Shown here in pieces: positions 1-4,626 of a DNA stretch of 5,039 nt. The notes below the pieces were generated by a model. That model saw only the letters and a list, made by a program, of their open reading frames with translations. It ran no database searches and had not been told where the DNA came from. Source of the stretch: Clostridiales bacterium. GTDB lineage: Bacteria; Bacillota; Clostridia; Lachnospirales; Lachnospiraceae. Every line of letters begins with the position of its first letter. Within the stretch, counting starts at the first letter, position 1. A program made the translations under genes and the position numbers. The stretch covers positions 1-5,039 of the forward strand of contig JAAZDA010000108.1 of assembly GCA_012512995.1 (NCBI GenBank), read 5' to 3'.

Positions 1-612
1 GAGACAGCAAGAGCAATTTTCGGAGCTGATCCCAAGCAGAGCGGGAAGATATACATTAACGGAACTGAAGTAGACATCAAATCACCTCAGGATGCCGTAA
101 AGCACGGAATAGGTTATCTTTCAGAGGACAGGAAGCGCTACGGAATCGTCGTTCAGAAGACAATAATCGAGAATTCGACACTGGCCTGCCTTGAAGAATA
201 CATGTCAGGCATATCCATTAATAAGTCGAAGGAGAAAAAGGCAACCGAAAAAGTCATAGATGAACTGAATATTAAGACTCCTTCCTCTGATCAGCCTGTT
301 GTTAACCTGTCAGGTGGAAACCAGCAGAAGGTAGTCATTGCAAAATGGCTCGTCAAGAACTGTGACATCCTGATATTTGATGAACCGACAAGAGGTATAG
401 ATGTCGGCGCAAAGAACGAGATATACAAACTGATGAACAGTCTGGCTGCACAGGGAAAATCAATAATAATGATTTCTTCTGAAATGACTGAAATACTGAG
501 AATGAGTGATCGTATAGTTATCATGTGCGAAGGCAGAGTTACAGGTGAAATAAAGATTGAAGATGCCACGCAGGAAATGATCATGAATAAAGCAACACGC
601 AATATCAAATAA
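1..612 (+). CDS. Sugar ABC transporter ATP-binding protein, RbsA/MglA type (C-terminal part, 5' end outside window)
   Basis: This is the cytoplasmic ATPase that powers sugar import with the permease and binding protein encoded downstream. The frame is open from base 1, so the window holds only the last 203 residues, most of the second nucleotide-binding domain. Numbered from base 1, visible motifs are an ETARAIFGA segment after the missing Walker A region, LSEDRKRYGIV (40-50, typical of the second domain in RbsA/MglA/XylG proteins), the ABC signature LSGGNQQ (103-109), Walker B ILIFDEP with catalytic Glu (123-129), and the D-loop region TRGIDVGAK. The usual H-loop position reads SSEM with no His, which is normal for the second domain of this family. 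It stops 14 nt before the permease start, with AGGAGG (616-621) between them, so the two are clearly co-transcribed. The sugar cannot be read from the ATPase; ribose, xylose, galactose or fucose types look alike. Confidence 0.96.
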   Translation, partial: ETARAIFGADPKQSGKIYINGTEVDIKSPQDAVKHGIGYLSEDRKRYGIVVQKTIIENSTLACLEEYMSGISINKSKEKKATEKVIDELNIKTPSSDQPVVNLSGGNQQKVVIAKWLVKNCDILIFDEPTRGIDVGAKNEIYKLMNSLAAQGKSIIMISSEMTEILRMSDRIVIMCEGRVTGEIKIEDATQEMIMNKATRNIK

Positions 613-626
613 TCCAGGAGGAAATC

Positions 627-1601
627 ATGAAGAAGTCGAAAGTGGATCTTAAGAAACTGGGGACTCAGAAATACATTGTTCTGATCGTTCTGATTGCATT
701 GTACATTTTCTTCTGTATAGCAAGCAAAACATTCAGGAAGCCGACGACACTGATATCACTGCTTGATATGTCCTTCTACTACGTGATCATGGCAATCGGT
801 GTTGCGTTCCCGATAATGACAGGCGGTGTTGATCTGTCGATAGGAACCGGAGTCATCTGTTATGCATTGTTTGGAGGCACTTTAGTAAGAAACATGGGTG
901 CTCCTGTATGGGTAGGAATTCTGGTGGCAATAATCTTCGGAGTCGGAATAGGACTTCTGAACGGAATTCTTGTAGCGGTGATGAACCTGCCGCCTTTCCT
1001 GGCAACTTTGTGTACAAGTATGATAACCAGAGGACTCGGGTCGATGTGCAAGGCGACACCGTGGCCTACAGGTCAGCAGGATGGAGCGTGGTTCCATAAT
1101 ATCTTCAAGATCACGCTGGCGGACAACACAAAGATACCTGTCGGATTCCTGATAGTAGTGGCAGCGGCTCTGATAATGGGATACGTACTCAATCACACAA
1201 GAGTGGGACGTTACACACTGGCTATAGGAAGTAACAAAGAAGCAACAATGCTATCCGGAGTAAACGTAAAGTTCTACCACATAATGGCATATGTGATCTG
1301 CGGACTGTTCGCAGGAATGGCATCGATAGCTTATGCATCGGCAATACCTACAGTTCAGCCCGGCACAGGCGCAGGAATGGAACTTGATGCTATAGGCGGA
1401 GCAATAGTCGGTGGTGTATCAACAGCCGGTGGTATAGGCACTATAGGCGGAACGGTATTTGGAGCATATGTAATCTGTCTTTTGAAAGTAGGCCTTCCGT
1501 TCATCGGCCTTCAGGCATACTGGCAGCAGATAATAACCGGTATAATCCTTATCGGTGCTGTCATGATAGATATAGTAAAGAAACGCCGTGCGCAGTTCTG
1601 A
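627..1601 (+). CDS. Sugar ABC transporter permease, RbsC type
   Basis: This is an integral membrane subunit (324 aa) forming the sugar channel of the importer, family BPD_transp_2 (RbsC/XylH/AraH). The length is normal for the family. It has about eight to ten hydrophobic segments, roughly at residues 14-32, 50-65, 72-88, 95-118, 123-139, 171-188, 216-239, 254-289 and 298-315. Conserved family motifs are present: GGVDLSIG (66-73), NLPPFLATL (120-128), TRVGRYTLAIGSN (191-203) and the cytoplasmic coupling-type segment LDAIGGAIVGG (253-263). The short basic tail KKRRAQ agrees with a cytoplasmic C-terminus. The start is fixed by AGGAGG at 616-621, 5 nt before the ATG. Only one permease gene is seen, so it probably acts as a homodimer, as known for RbsC. 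It is rich in ATA isoleucine codons, unlike the binding protein that follows. Confidence 0.96.
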   Translation: MKKSKVDLKKLGTQKYIVLIVLIALYIFFCIASKTFRKPTTLISLLDMSFYYVIMAIGVAFPIMTGGVDLSIGTGVICYALFGGTLVRNMGAPVWVGILVAIIFGVGIGLLNGILVAVMNLPPFLATLCTSMITRGLGSMCKATPWPTGQQDGAWFHNIFKITLADNTKIPVGFLIVVAAALIMGYVLNHTRVGRYTLAIGSNKEATMLSGVNVKFYHIMAYVICGLFAGMASIAYASAIPTVQPGTGAGMELDAIGGAIVGGVSTAGGIGTIGGTVFGAYVICLLKVGLPFIGLQAYWQQIITGIILIGAVMIDIVKKRRAQF

Positions 1602-1621
1602 TAACTGATAAGGCGGCGCAC
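1588..1621 (+). other. Potential mRNA stem-loop spanning the permease stop codon
   Basis: GTGCG-CAGTT (1588-1597) can pair with AACTG (1603-1607) and CGCAC (1617-1621), leaving a 5-nt loop CTGAT and a 9-nt bulge at 1608-1616. The permease stop codon TGA (1599-1601) lies in the loop. No T-run follows, so it is not an intrinsic terminator. It could be a processing or stability element that separates the levels of permease and binding-protein message. The 105-nt gap to the next gene holds no convincing promoter. Confidence 0.35.
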
Positions 1622-1706
1622 ACAAAACTGAATATGAGAGCTGGGGCAGATGTCCTGAAAGCTTCATATAAATACTATTCATTTTTAGTCCAAAAGGAGG
1701 ATACAA

Positions 1707-2912
1707 ATGAAGAAAAAGGTTTTAGCAGCATTAGTAAGTGCAGCAATGGTCAGCTCACTGCTTGTAGGATGCGGGTCATCTACAGGAGACACAGCAGCTG
1801 CAACAGCAGCAACAACAGCAGCGGCGGCAGCAGCAACGTCTGCAGCAGCTACTGAGGCAACAGCAGCTTCAAATGATCTGCTGACAGGAACAGAGTTCGA
1901 AGGCGTTACAGCTAAAGAAGCTTACAACTTCAGCGTTATCGTCAAGAGCTTCCAGTCAACATACTGGCAGGCAGCAATCACAGGTATGGATATGGCTAAA
2001 GAAGAGCTCGGCATCACATATGATGCACAGGGCCCCAACTCAGAGTCAGATATCGCAGATCAGGTCAATATGCTGAACAGCGCGATCTCAGCAAAACCTG
2101 CAGGAATCGCTCTTGCAGCATGCGATACAAAGTCAGTTCTTGATTCACTCCAGAGCGCTAAAGACGCAAGCATCCCTGTAGTTTGCTTTGATACAGGTGT
2201 TGCTGATGCTCCCGACGGATCAGTTGTAGCTACAGTTGCTACTGATAACACAGCAGCAGGTTCAGTTGCAGCAGACAAGATGTATGAAATTCTTAAGGAT
2301 AAGATTGCAAGCGCAGACGGACAGGTAAGAATCGGCGAAGTAAACCAGGATGCTACAGCACTTAATATCCAGCAGCGTGGACTCGGCTTCATCAATGAAC
2401 TCATCAAGCTTGTTACAGCTGATGGCAAGACAGTAGCAGTTGCAGGCAACGAGTATTATGTAAACGCAGCTGAAGGCGCTAACGGCGACGAAGCAAGTGC
2501 AGATGTTGTCATCGAAGTAGCAGTTCCTGCACAGACAACAGTTGACCTTTGCAACACAGAAGCAAGTAAGATCATGAGTAAGGAAGACACGATCGGTATC
2601 TTCGGTTCAAACCAGACATCTGCAGAAGGTGTTCTTGCAGCTAACAACAACCTCGGCGTTCTCAATGCTGATCCTTCAAAGGGCATGATCGGTATCGGAT
2701 TTGATGCCGGCTCAGTTATCAAGGCAGCTATCACAGACGGAACAATGGCAGGCGCTGTTACACAGTCTCCTCTTCTGATGGGCTATTATTCAATCTACGC
2801 TATGACAATGGCAGCAAATGGCGACAAGGTTGAAGACTTCCCTATGAACGGCTACTGGTATGACACAACAAACATGACTGATTCTCAGATCGCTCCTAAC
2901 CTTTACGACTGA
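1707..2912 (+). CDS. Sugar ABC transporter substrate-binding lipoprotein (RbsB-like, Peripla_BP_4 type)
   Basis: This 401-aa extracellular lipid-anchored receptor captures the sugar and delivers it to the permease. It begins with a classic lipoprotein signal: MKKK, a hydrophobic stretch, then lipobox LVGC with the lipidated Cys at residue 22. A low-complexity Ala/Thr linker (about 29-54) lifts the binding domain off the membrane. The two-lobed domain starts near residue 73 (YNFSVIVKSFQSTYW). Family landmarks include VVCFDTG (158-164), TDNTAAG (179-185), an IFGSNQTSAEG segment where relatives usually have an A-x-N-D motif, and IGIGFDAG. It is longer than typical RbsB (about 300 aa) because of the linker and an apparent insert of about 20 residues around YYVNAAEGANGDEASA. 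Start: AAAGGAGG at 1693-1700, 6 nt before the ATG. I found no ATA isoleucine codon; nearly all are ATC, as expected for a highly expressed gene. Fucose is the favoured ligand only because fucU follows. Confidence 0.95.
   Translation: MKKKVLAALVSAAMVSSLLVGCGSSTGDTAAATAATTAAAAAATSAAATEATAASNDLLTGTEFEGVTAKEAYNFSVIVKSFQSTYWQAAITGMDMAKEELGITYDAQGPNSESDIADQVNMLNSAISAKPAGIALAACDTKSVLDSLQSAKDASIPVVCFDTGVADAPDGSVVATVATDNTAAGSVAADKMYEILKDKIASADGQVRIGEVNQDATALNIQQRGLGFINELIKLVTADGKTVAVAGNEYYVNAAEGANGDEASADVVIEVAVPAQTTVDLCNTEASKIMSKEDTIGIFGSNQTSAEGVLAANNNLGVLNADPSKGMIGIGFDAGSVIKAAITDGTMAGAVTQSPLLMGYYSIYAMTMAANGDKVEDFPMNGYWYDTTNMTDSQIAPNLYD
1791..1868 (+). repeat. GCA/ACA triplet-rich low-complexity stretch coding an Ala/Thr linker
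   Basis: Imperfect runs of GCA, GCG, GCT and ACA codons encode residues about 29-54 of the binding lipoprotein, almost only Ala and Thr with a few Ser and Glu. The stretch lies between the lipidated Cys and the folded domain, where Gram-positive lipoproteins often carry flexible spacers. Trinucleotide runs can change length by in-frame slippage, so linker length may differ between strains. Confidence 0.8.
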
Positions 2913-2947
2913 TCCTGAATCAACATGAATCAAAACTAATTATAAAC

Positions 2948-2963
2948 GCCTGATGGTTCAGGC
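2948..2963 (+). other. Small hairpin, part of alternative pairings before the stem-loop
   Basis: GCCTGA (2948-2953) pairs with TCAGGC (2958-2963) around the loop TGGT. The core TTCAGG (2957-2962) could instead pair with CCTGAA at 2914-2919 or CCTGAA at 2979-2984. The last of these overlaps by three bases the left arm of the following stem-loop. The helices are short (6 bp), so a switching role is only a possibility. Confidence 0.3.
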
Positions 2964-2981
2964 AAAGAAATAGTATTACCT

Positions 2982-3012
2982 GAAGGGAAAGCTTATATGT
3001 TGCTTTCCCTTC
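2982..3012 (+). terminator. Perfect 11-bp stem-loop between binding-protein gene and fucU; partial terminator or mRNA-stabilising element
   Basis: GAAGGGAAAGC (2982-2992) and GCTTTCCCTTC (3002-3012) form a perfect 11-bp stem with a 9-nt loop. It lies 69 nt after the stop codon of the lipoprotein gene and is followed by only TTTG, too few T residues for an efficient intrinsic terminator. Similar elements after binding-protein genes in other ABC operons are known to protect the 3' end of that message and lower expression of the next gene. fucU starts 45 nt later with no visible promoter, so it probably depends on read-through. Confidence 0.65.
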
Positions 3013-3041
3013 TTTGATAAAAATGCAAGTCAATCATAAAT

Positions 3042-3047
3042 GGAGGT
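3042..3047 (+). promoter_or_regulatory. Ribosome binding site GGAGGT that sets the fucU start
   Basis: GGAGGT lies 10 nt before ATG 3058. An in-frame ATG at 3040 would add six residues (MEVWNK) but it overlaps this site and so cannot use it. The ATG at 3048 is in another frame. The protein beginning at 3058 opens MLKGIPKILSPELL, which aligns without gap to the start of known FucU proteins. Confidence 0.8.
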
Positions 3048-3057
3048 ATGGAATAAA

Positions 3058-3498
3058 ATGTTAAAAGGAATTCCGAAGATCTTATCACCTGAATTGTTAA
3101 TGGTACTTGATGAAATGGGACACAGCGACCGCATCGTTATATCTGATGGAAATTTCCCGGCAGAATCGATGGGAAGAGACGCAATCGTTATCCGCGCGGA
3201 CGGACACGGAGTACCGGAGATACTGGATGCCATACTGCAGGTATTTCCACTTGATACATATGTGGAACACCCGGTAAACCTTATGGAAGTAATGCCCGGA
3301 GATCCGGTTGAGACACCTATCTGGGATGACTACAAGAAGATCGTTGCAAAACACGATAGCCGCGGAGCTGCAGCAATCGGAAATATCGAGCGCTTTGCAT
3401 TCTATGATGAAGCAAAGACAGCTTACGCGATCATCGCAACAGGCGAGTCTGCTCTTTATGCAAACATCATGCTGCAAAAGGGCGTTGTTACCGAGTAA
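3058..3498 (+). CDS. fucU: L-fucose mutarotase FucU (RbsD/FucU family)
   Basis: This 146-aa cytoplasmic enzyme interconverts the alpha and beta anomers of L-fucose, feeding the isomerase with the form it uses; relatives act weakly on other sugars such as ribose. The length is close to the E. coli protein (140 aa). Family features: N-terminal LSPELL, EMGHSD with the conserved His22, ISDGNFPAESMG with Asp30, VIRADGHGVPEIL (44-56), ERFAFYDEA (111-119), and the C-terminal TGESALYANIMLQKGV (128-143). His22 and Asp30 match the His/Asp pair conserved across FucU and RbsD. The N-terminal pattern (MLK-x-I, SPELL, FPA-x-SMG) is that of FucU and not of RbsD. It follows the transporter genes on the same strand, separated by the stem-loop at 2982-3012, and ends at a strong terminator, so it is the last gene of the operon. 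This is the best clue that the transporter carries fucose or a related sugar. Confidence 0.93.
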   Translation: MLKGIPKILSPELLMVLDEMGHSDRIVISDGNFPAESMGRDAIVIRADGHGVPEILDAILQVFPLDTYVEHPVNLMEVMPGDPVETPIWDDYKKIVAKHDSRGAAAIGNIERFAFYDEAKTAYAIIATGESALYANIMLQKGVVTE

Positions 3499-3535
3499 GC
3501 CGGATATACAGACTATTAAAAAGACATGAAGCATT

Positions 3536-3567
3536 AAAAAAGGAATGGCGTCGGCCATTCCTTTTTT
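3536..3567. terminator. Bidirectional intrinsic terminator between convergent genes
   Basis: An A6 run (3536-3541), GGAATGGC (3542-3549), loop GTCG, GCCATTCC (3554-3561) and a T6 run (3562-3567) form a perfect 8-bp GC-containing stem with a 4-nt loop, extendable by six A-T pairs. With a T-run on each strand it can end transcription both from fucU (stop at 3498) and from the PHP gene on the - strand (stop at 3619). The rest of the 120-nt gap holds only a short AT palindrome at 3603-3618 next to the PHP stop codon. Confidence 0.93.
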
Positions 3568-3618
3568 ATGCTGTAAGTTAACATAAAAAACTAATCATCA
3601 TTTATGTTTGAAAACATA

Positions 3619-4332
3619 TCATTTCCTTCGCATAAGCAGTTCGGGATGCTCATTTACTATGAGAGACTCAGGATAATTTATCTGCCTGACAAGTTCTACT
3701 GCGGCGGAAGCATTGCCAATCCCGGCACTGCCGTGACTGTCGCTGGATATGAGGATGGCTATGGAGCGTTCCATGCAAAGGCGGAGAAGCTCGAGGTAAT
3801 TGTTCCGTGTGCTTGTGCCGGGCATCTGATGATACCCGCCAGGAAGAAGAGAAGCGTTGTTTACTTCGATAATTATATTGTTTTCCCGGGCCGCTTCGAC
3901 GATCCTGAAATAGTCTACGGGAAACTGCGTGTTATCACAATGACCGATGATCTTCACATACGGGTTCTGCATCGCTTTTATATAATCAGAGGTGTTCTCA
4001 TCTGATGAAGCGGGCTTTCTCGGAGGCTTGTGCATACTTGCAATAGAATAATCAAGTCCTGACAGTATGGAATTATCCAGGTCAAGACCGCCGCCGTTAA
4101 GAATATTGAGCTCAATTCCATACAGCATGCTGACGCCGACCCTTGTCTTCGGAGCCATTGCAAGACTTCTGAAATATGAAGTCGTACCGGCACCGAGCGT
4201 TGCAGGCCCATGATCAGATATGCCCAGCACCTGTATACCAACTGATGCCGCATGTTTTGCCATATCAGCTATAGTGTCTGTTGTCCCATGTCCGCTCGCG
4301 ACGGAGTGGGTATGAATATCATATGTAAGCAT
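3619..4332 (-). CDS. PHP-domain metal-dependent phosphatase, YcdX-like
   Basis: This 237-aa soluble protein belongs to the PHP superfamily (HisK histidinol-phosphatase/YcdX/PolX PHP domains) and probably hydrolyses a phosphomonoester with a trinuclear metal site. From memory of E. coli YcdX, nine metal ligands are expected, and all have counterparts: His7 and His9 (DIHTHS), His15, His41 (SDHG), Glu74 (GIEL), His101 (SMH), His131 (GHCD), Asp198 and His200 (SDSHG). EVNN (156-159) is also typical of YcdX. The length fits YcdX (about 245 aa), so it looks complete. Start: ATG at 4332-4330, preceded on this strand by AAAAGGA (4345-4339), and the DxHxH motif falls at residue 5, as in relatives. It is transcribed alone from a promoter at 4400-4373, convergent to fucU and divergent from the glycyl radical enzyme gene. 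The substrate is unknown; a sugar phosphate is a guess from context. Confidence 0.92.
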   Translation of the reverse strand: MLTYDIHTHSVASGHGTTDTIADMAKHAASVGIQVLGISDHGPATLGAGTTSYFRSLAMAPKTRVGVSMLYGIELNILNGGGLDLDNSILSGLDYSIASMHKPPRKPASSDENTSDYIKAMQNPYVKIIGHCDNTQFPVDYFRIVEAARENNIIIEVNNASLLPGGYHQMPGTSTRNNYLELLRLCMERSIAILISSDSHGSAGIGNASAAVELVRQINYPESLIVNEHPELLMRRK

Positions 4333-4372
4333 GTGGATTCCTTTTCTGAATACTGAGACTCTTATGACTATT

Positions 4373-4400
4373 ATTGTAACTCATTATTTGAACACGTCAA
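4373..4400 (-). promoter_or_regulatory. Sigma-70-type promoter for the PHP phosphatase gene
   Basis: On the - strand, TTGACG (4400-4395) is followed after 16 nt by TACAAT (4378-4373). Each box differs from consensus by one base. Transcription would start near 4366, giving a leader of about 34 nt with the Shine-Dalgarno AAAAGGA at 4345-4339. Confidence 0.7.
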
Positions 4401-4410
4401 TACAAAACAA

Positions 4411-4444
4411 CATAAAAACAACATCAACTCACCATAAAAACAAC
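4411..4444. repeat. Two 12-bp direct repeats CATAAAAACAAC, 22 bp apart: possible regulator sites
   Basis: CATAAAAACAAC occurs exactly at 4411-4422 and 4433-4444. The start-to-start distance of 22 bp, close to two helical turns, puts both copies on the same face of DNA. They lie between the two divergent -35 boxes, 29 bp upstream of the rightward one. Direct repeats with about 21-bp spacing are the usual sites of AraC-family activators, so such a regulator is possible. The region is A-rich, which weakens the case. Confidence 0.5.
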
Positions 4445-4451
4445 TTAAACA

Positions 4452-4467
4452 AAACATAATTGTGTTT
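4452..4467. promoter_or_regulatory. 16-bp near-palindrome AAACATAATTGTGTTT: candidate operator
   Basis: The sequence matches its own reverse complement at 14 of 16 positions; the one mismatched pair is T against G. It ends 6 bp before the rightward -35 box, centred about 50 bp upstream of the expected transcription start, a usual place for an activator or a repressor acting from upstream. I do not recognise a known regulator consensus in it. Confidence 0.4.
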
Positions 4468-4473
4468 ATTTCA

Positions 4474-4503
4474 TTGACGTTTCATATATGACAGCCGTAT
4501 AAT
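4474..4503 (+). promoter_or_regulatory. Sigma-70-type promoter for the glycyl radical enzyme gene
   Basis: TTGACG (4474-4479) and a perfect TATAAT (4498-4503) are separated by 18 nt. Transcription would start near 4510, giving a leader of about 117 nt before ATG 4627. This is the best promoter match in the window, and its 8-bp context ATTGACGT is exactly repeated in inverted form at the leftward promoter. Confidence 0.82.
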
Positions 4504-4516
4504 GTAAAGGAAAACA

Positions 4517-4536
4517 ACAGTGGGAAGCTACACTGT
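4517..4536 (+). other. First hairpin of the glycyl radical enzyme leader
   Basis: ACAGTG (4517-4522) pairs with CACTGT (4531-4536) around the 8-nt loop GGAAGCTA, a few bases after the predicted transcription start. It may protect the 5' end. Its loop contains GAAGC, the same five bases that open the pairing element in the second hairpin loop downstream. Confidence 0.45.
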
Positions 4537-4565
4537 AAATATTCAGAACAAACACAAACAATAAT

Positions 4566-4607
4566 GATTTGCGCAGAAGCGCCGCAAATCGATAAGGGAA
4601 GCGCTTC
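4566..4607 (+). promoter_or_regulatory. Predicted H-type pseudoknot in the leader: candidate cis-regulatory RNA
   Basis: Stem 1 is GATTTGCG (4566-4573) with CGCAAATC (4583-4590), 8 bp. Stem 2 is GAAGCGC (4576-4582), in the stem-1 loop, with GCGCTTC (4601-4607), 7 bp. Loop 1 is 2 nt (4574-4575), there is no gap between the stems, and loop 3 is the purine-rich GATAAGGGAA (4591-4600). These sizes suit a coaxially stacked H-type pseudoknot. It ends 5 nt before the GGAG Shine-Dalgarno at 4613, so folding could change ribosome access. I do not recognise a known riboswitch class here. Confidence 0.5.
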
Positions 4608-4612
4608 GGAAC

Positions 4613-4616
4613 GGAG
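4613..4616 (+). promoter_or_regulatory. Ribosome binding site GGAG that supports start 4627
   Basis: GGAG lies 10 nt before ATG 4627. An upstream in-frame ATG at 4564 would add 21 residues, but it has no Shine-Dalgarno and its last base begins the left arm of leader stem 1. The product from 4627 has about the same N-terminal length as the known B12-independent glycerol dehydratase of Clostridium butyricum. Confidence 0.65.
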
Positions 4617-4626
4617 AAAGCGGGAA

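Noticed and set aside
882..1196. 104-codon open frame on the - strand inside the permease gene
   Set aside because: Antisense shadow of a clear RbsC-type permease; no ribosome binding site and an unnatural composition.
1650..1678. Possible internal promoter with TATAAA or TACTAT before the binding-protein gene
   Set aside because: No reasonable -35 box at 16-18 bp spacing; AT-rich -10 look-alikes are common by chance.
1634..1855. 73-codon + strand frame overlapping the start of the binding-protein gene
   Set aside because: It runs into the Ala/Thr repeat in the wrong frame and lacks a ribosome binding site; the lipoprotein start at 1707 is far better supported.
2060..2734. Two long - strand open frames (129 and 92 codons) inside the binding-protein gene
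   Set aside because: They arise from the strong codon bias of the sense gene, which leaves few stop codons on the other strand; no start signals or family motifs.
3603..3618. AT palindrome TATGTTT-GA-AAACATA next to the PHP stop codon
   Set aside because: As RNA it forms only a weak AT hairpin without an adjacent T-run; the GC-containing terminator at 3536-3567 already explains termination.
3604..4005. 133-codon open frame on the + strand
   Set aside because: It lies wholly antisense to the PHP phosphatase gene, which has all nine metal ligands and its own promoter and ribosome binding site; the predicted protein resembles nothing I know.
4564..4626. Upstream in-frame ATG adding 21 residues to the glycyl radical enzyme, possibly a microcompartment-targeting peptide
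   Set aside because: No Shine-Dalgarno precedes it, the peptide (MICAEAPQIDKG...) does not look like an amphipathic encapsulation helix, and the DNA is better explained as structured leader.
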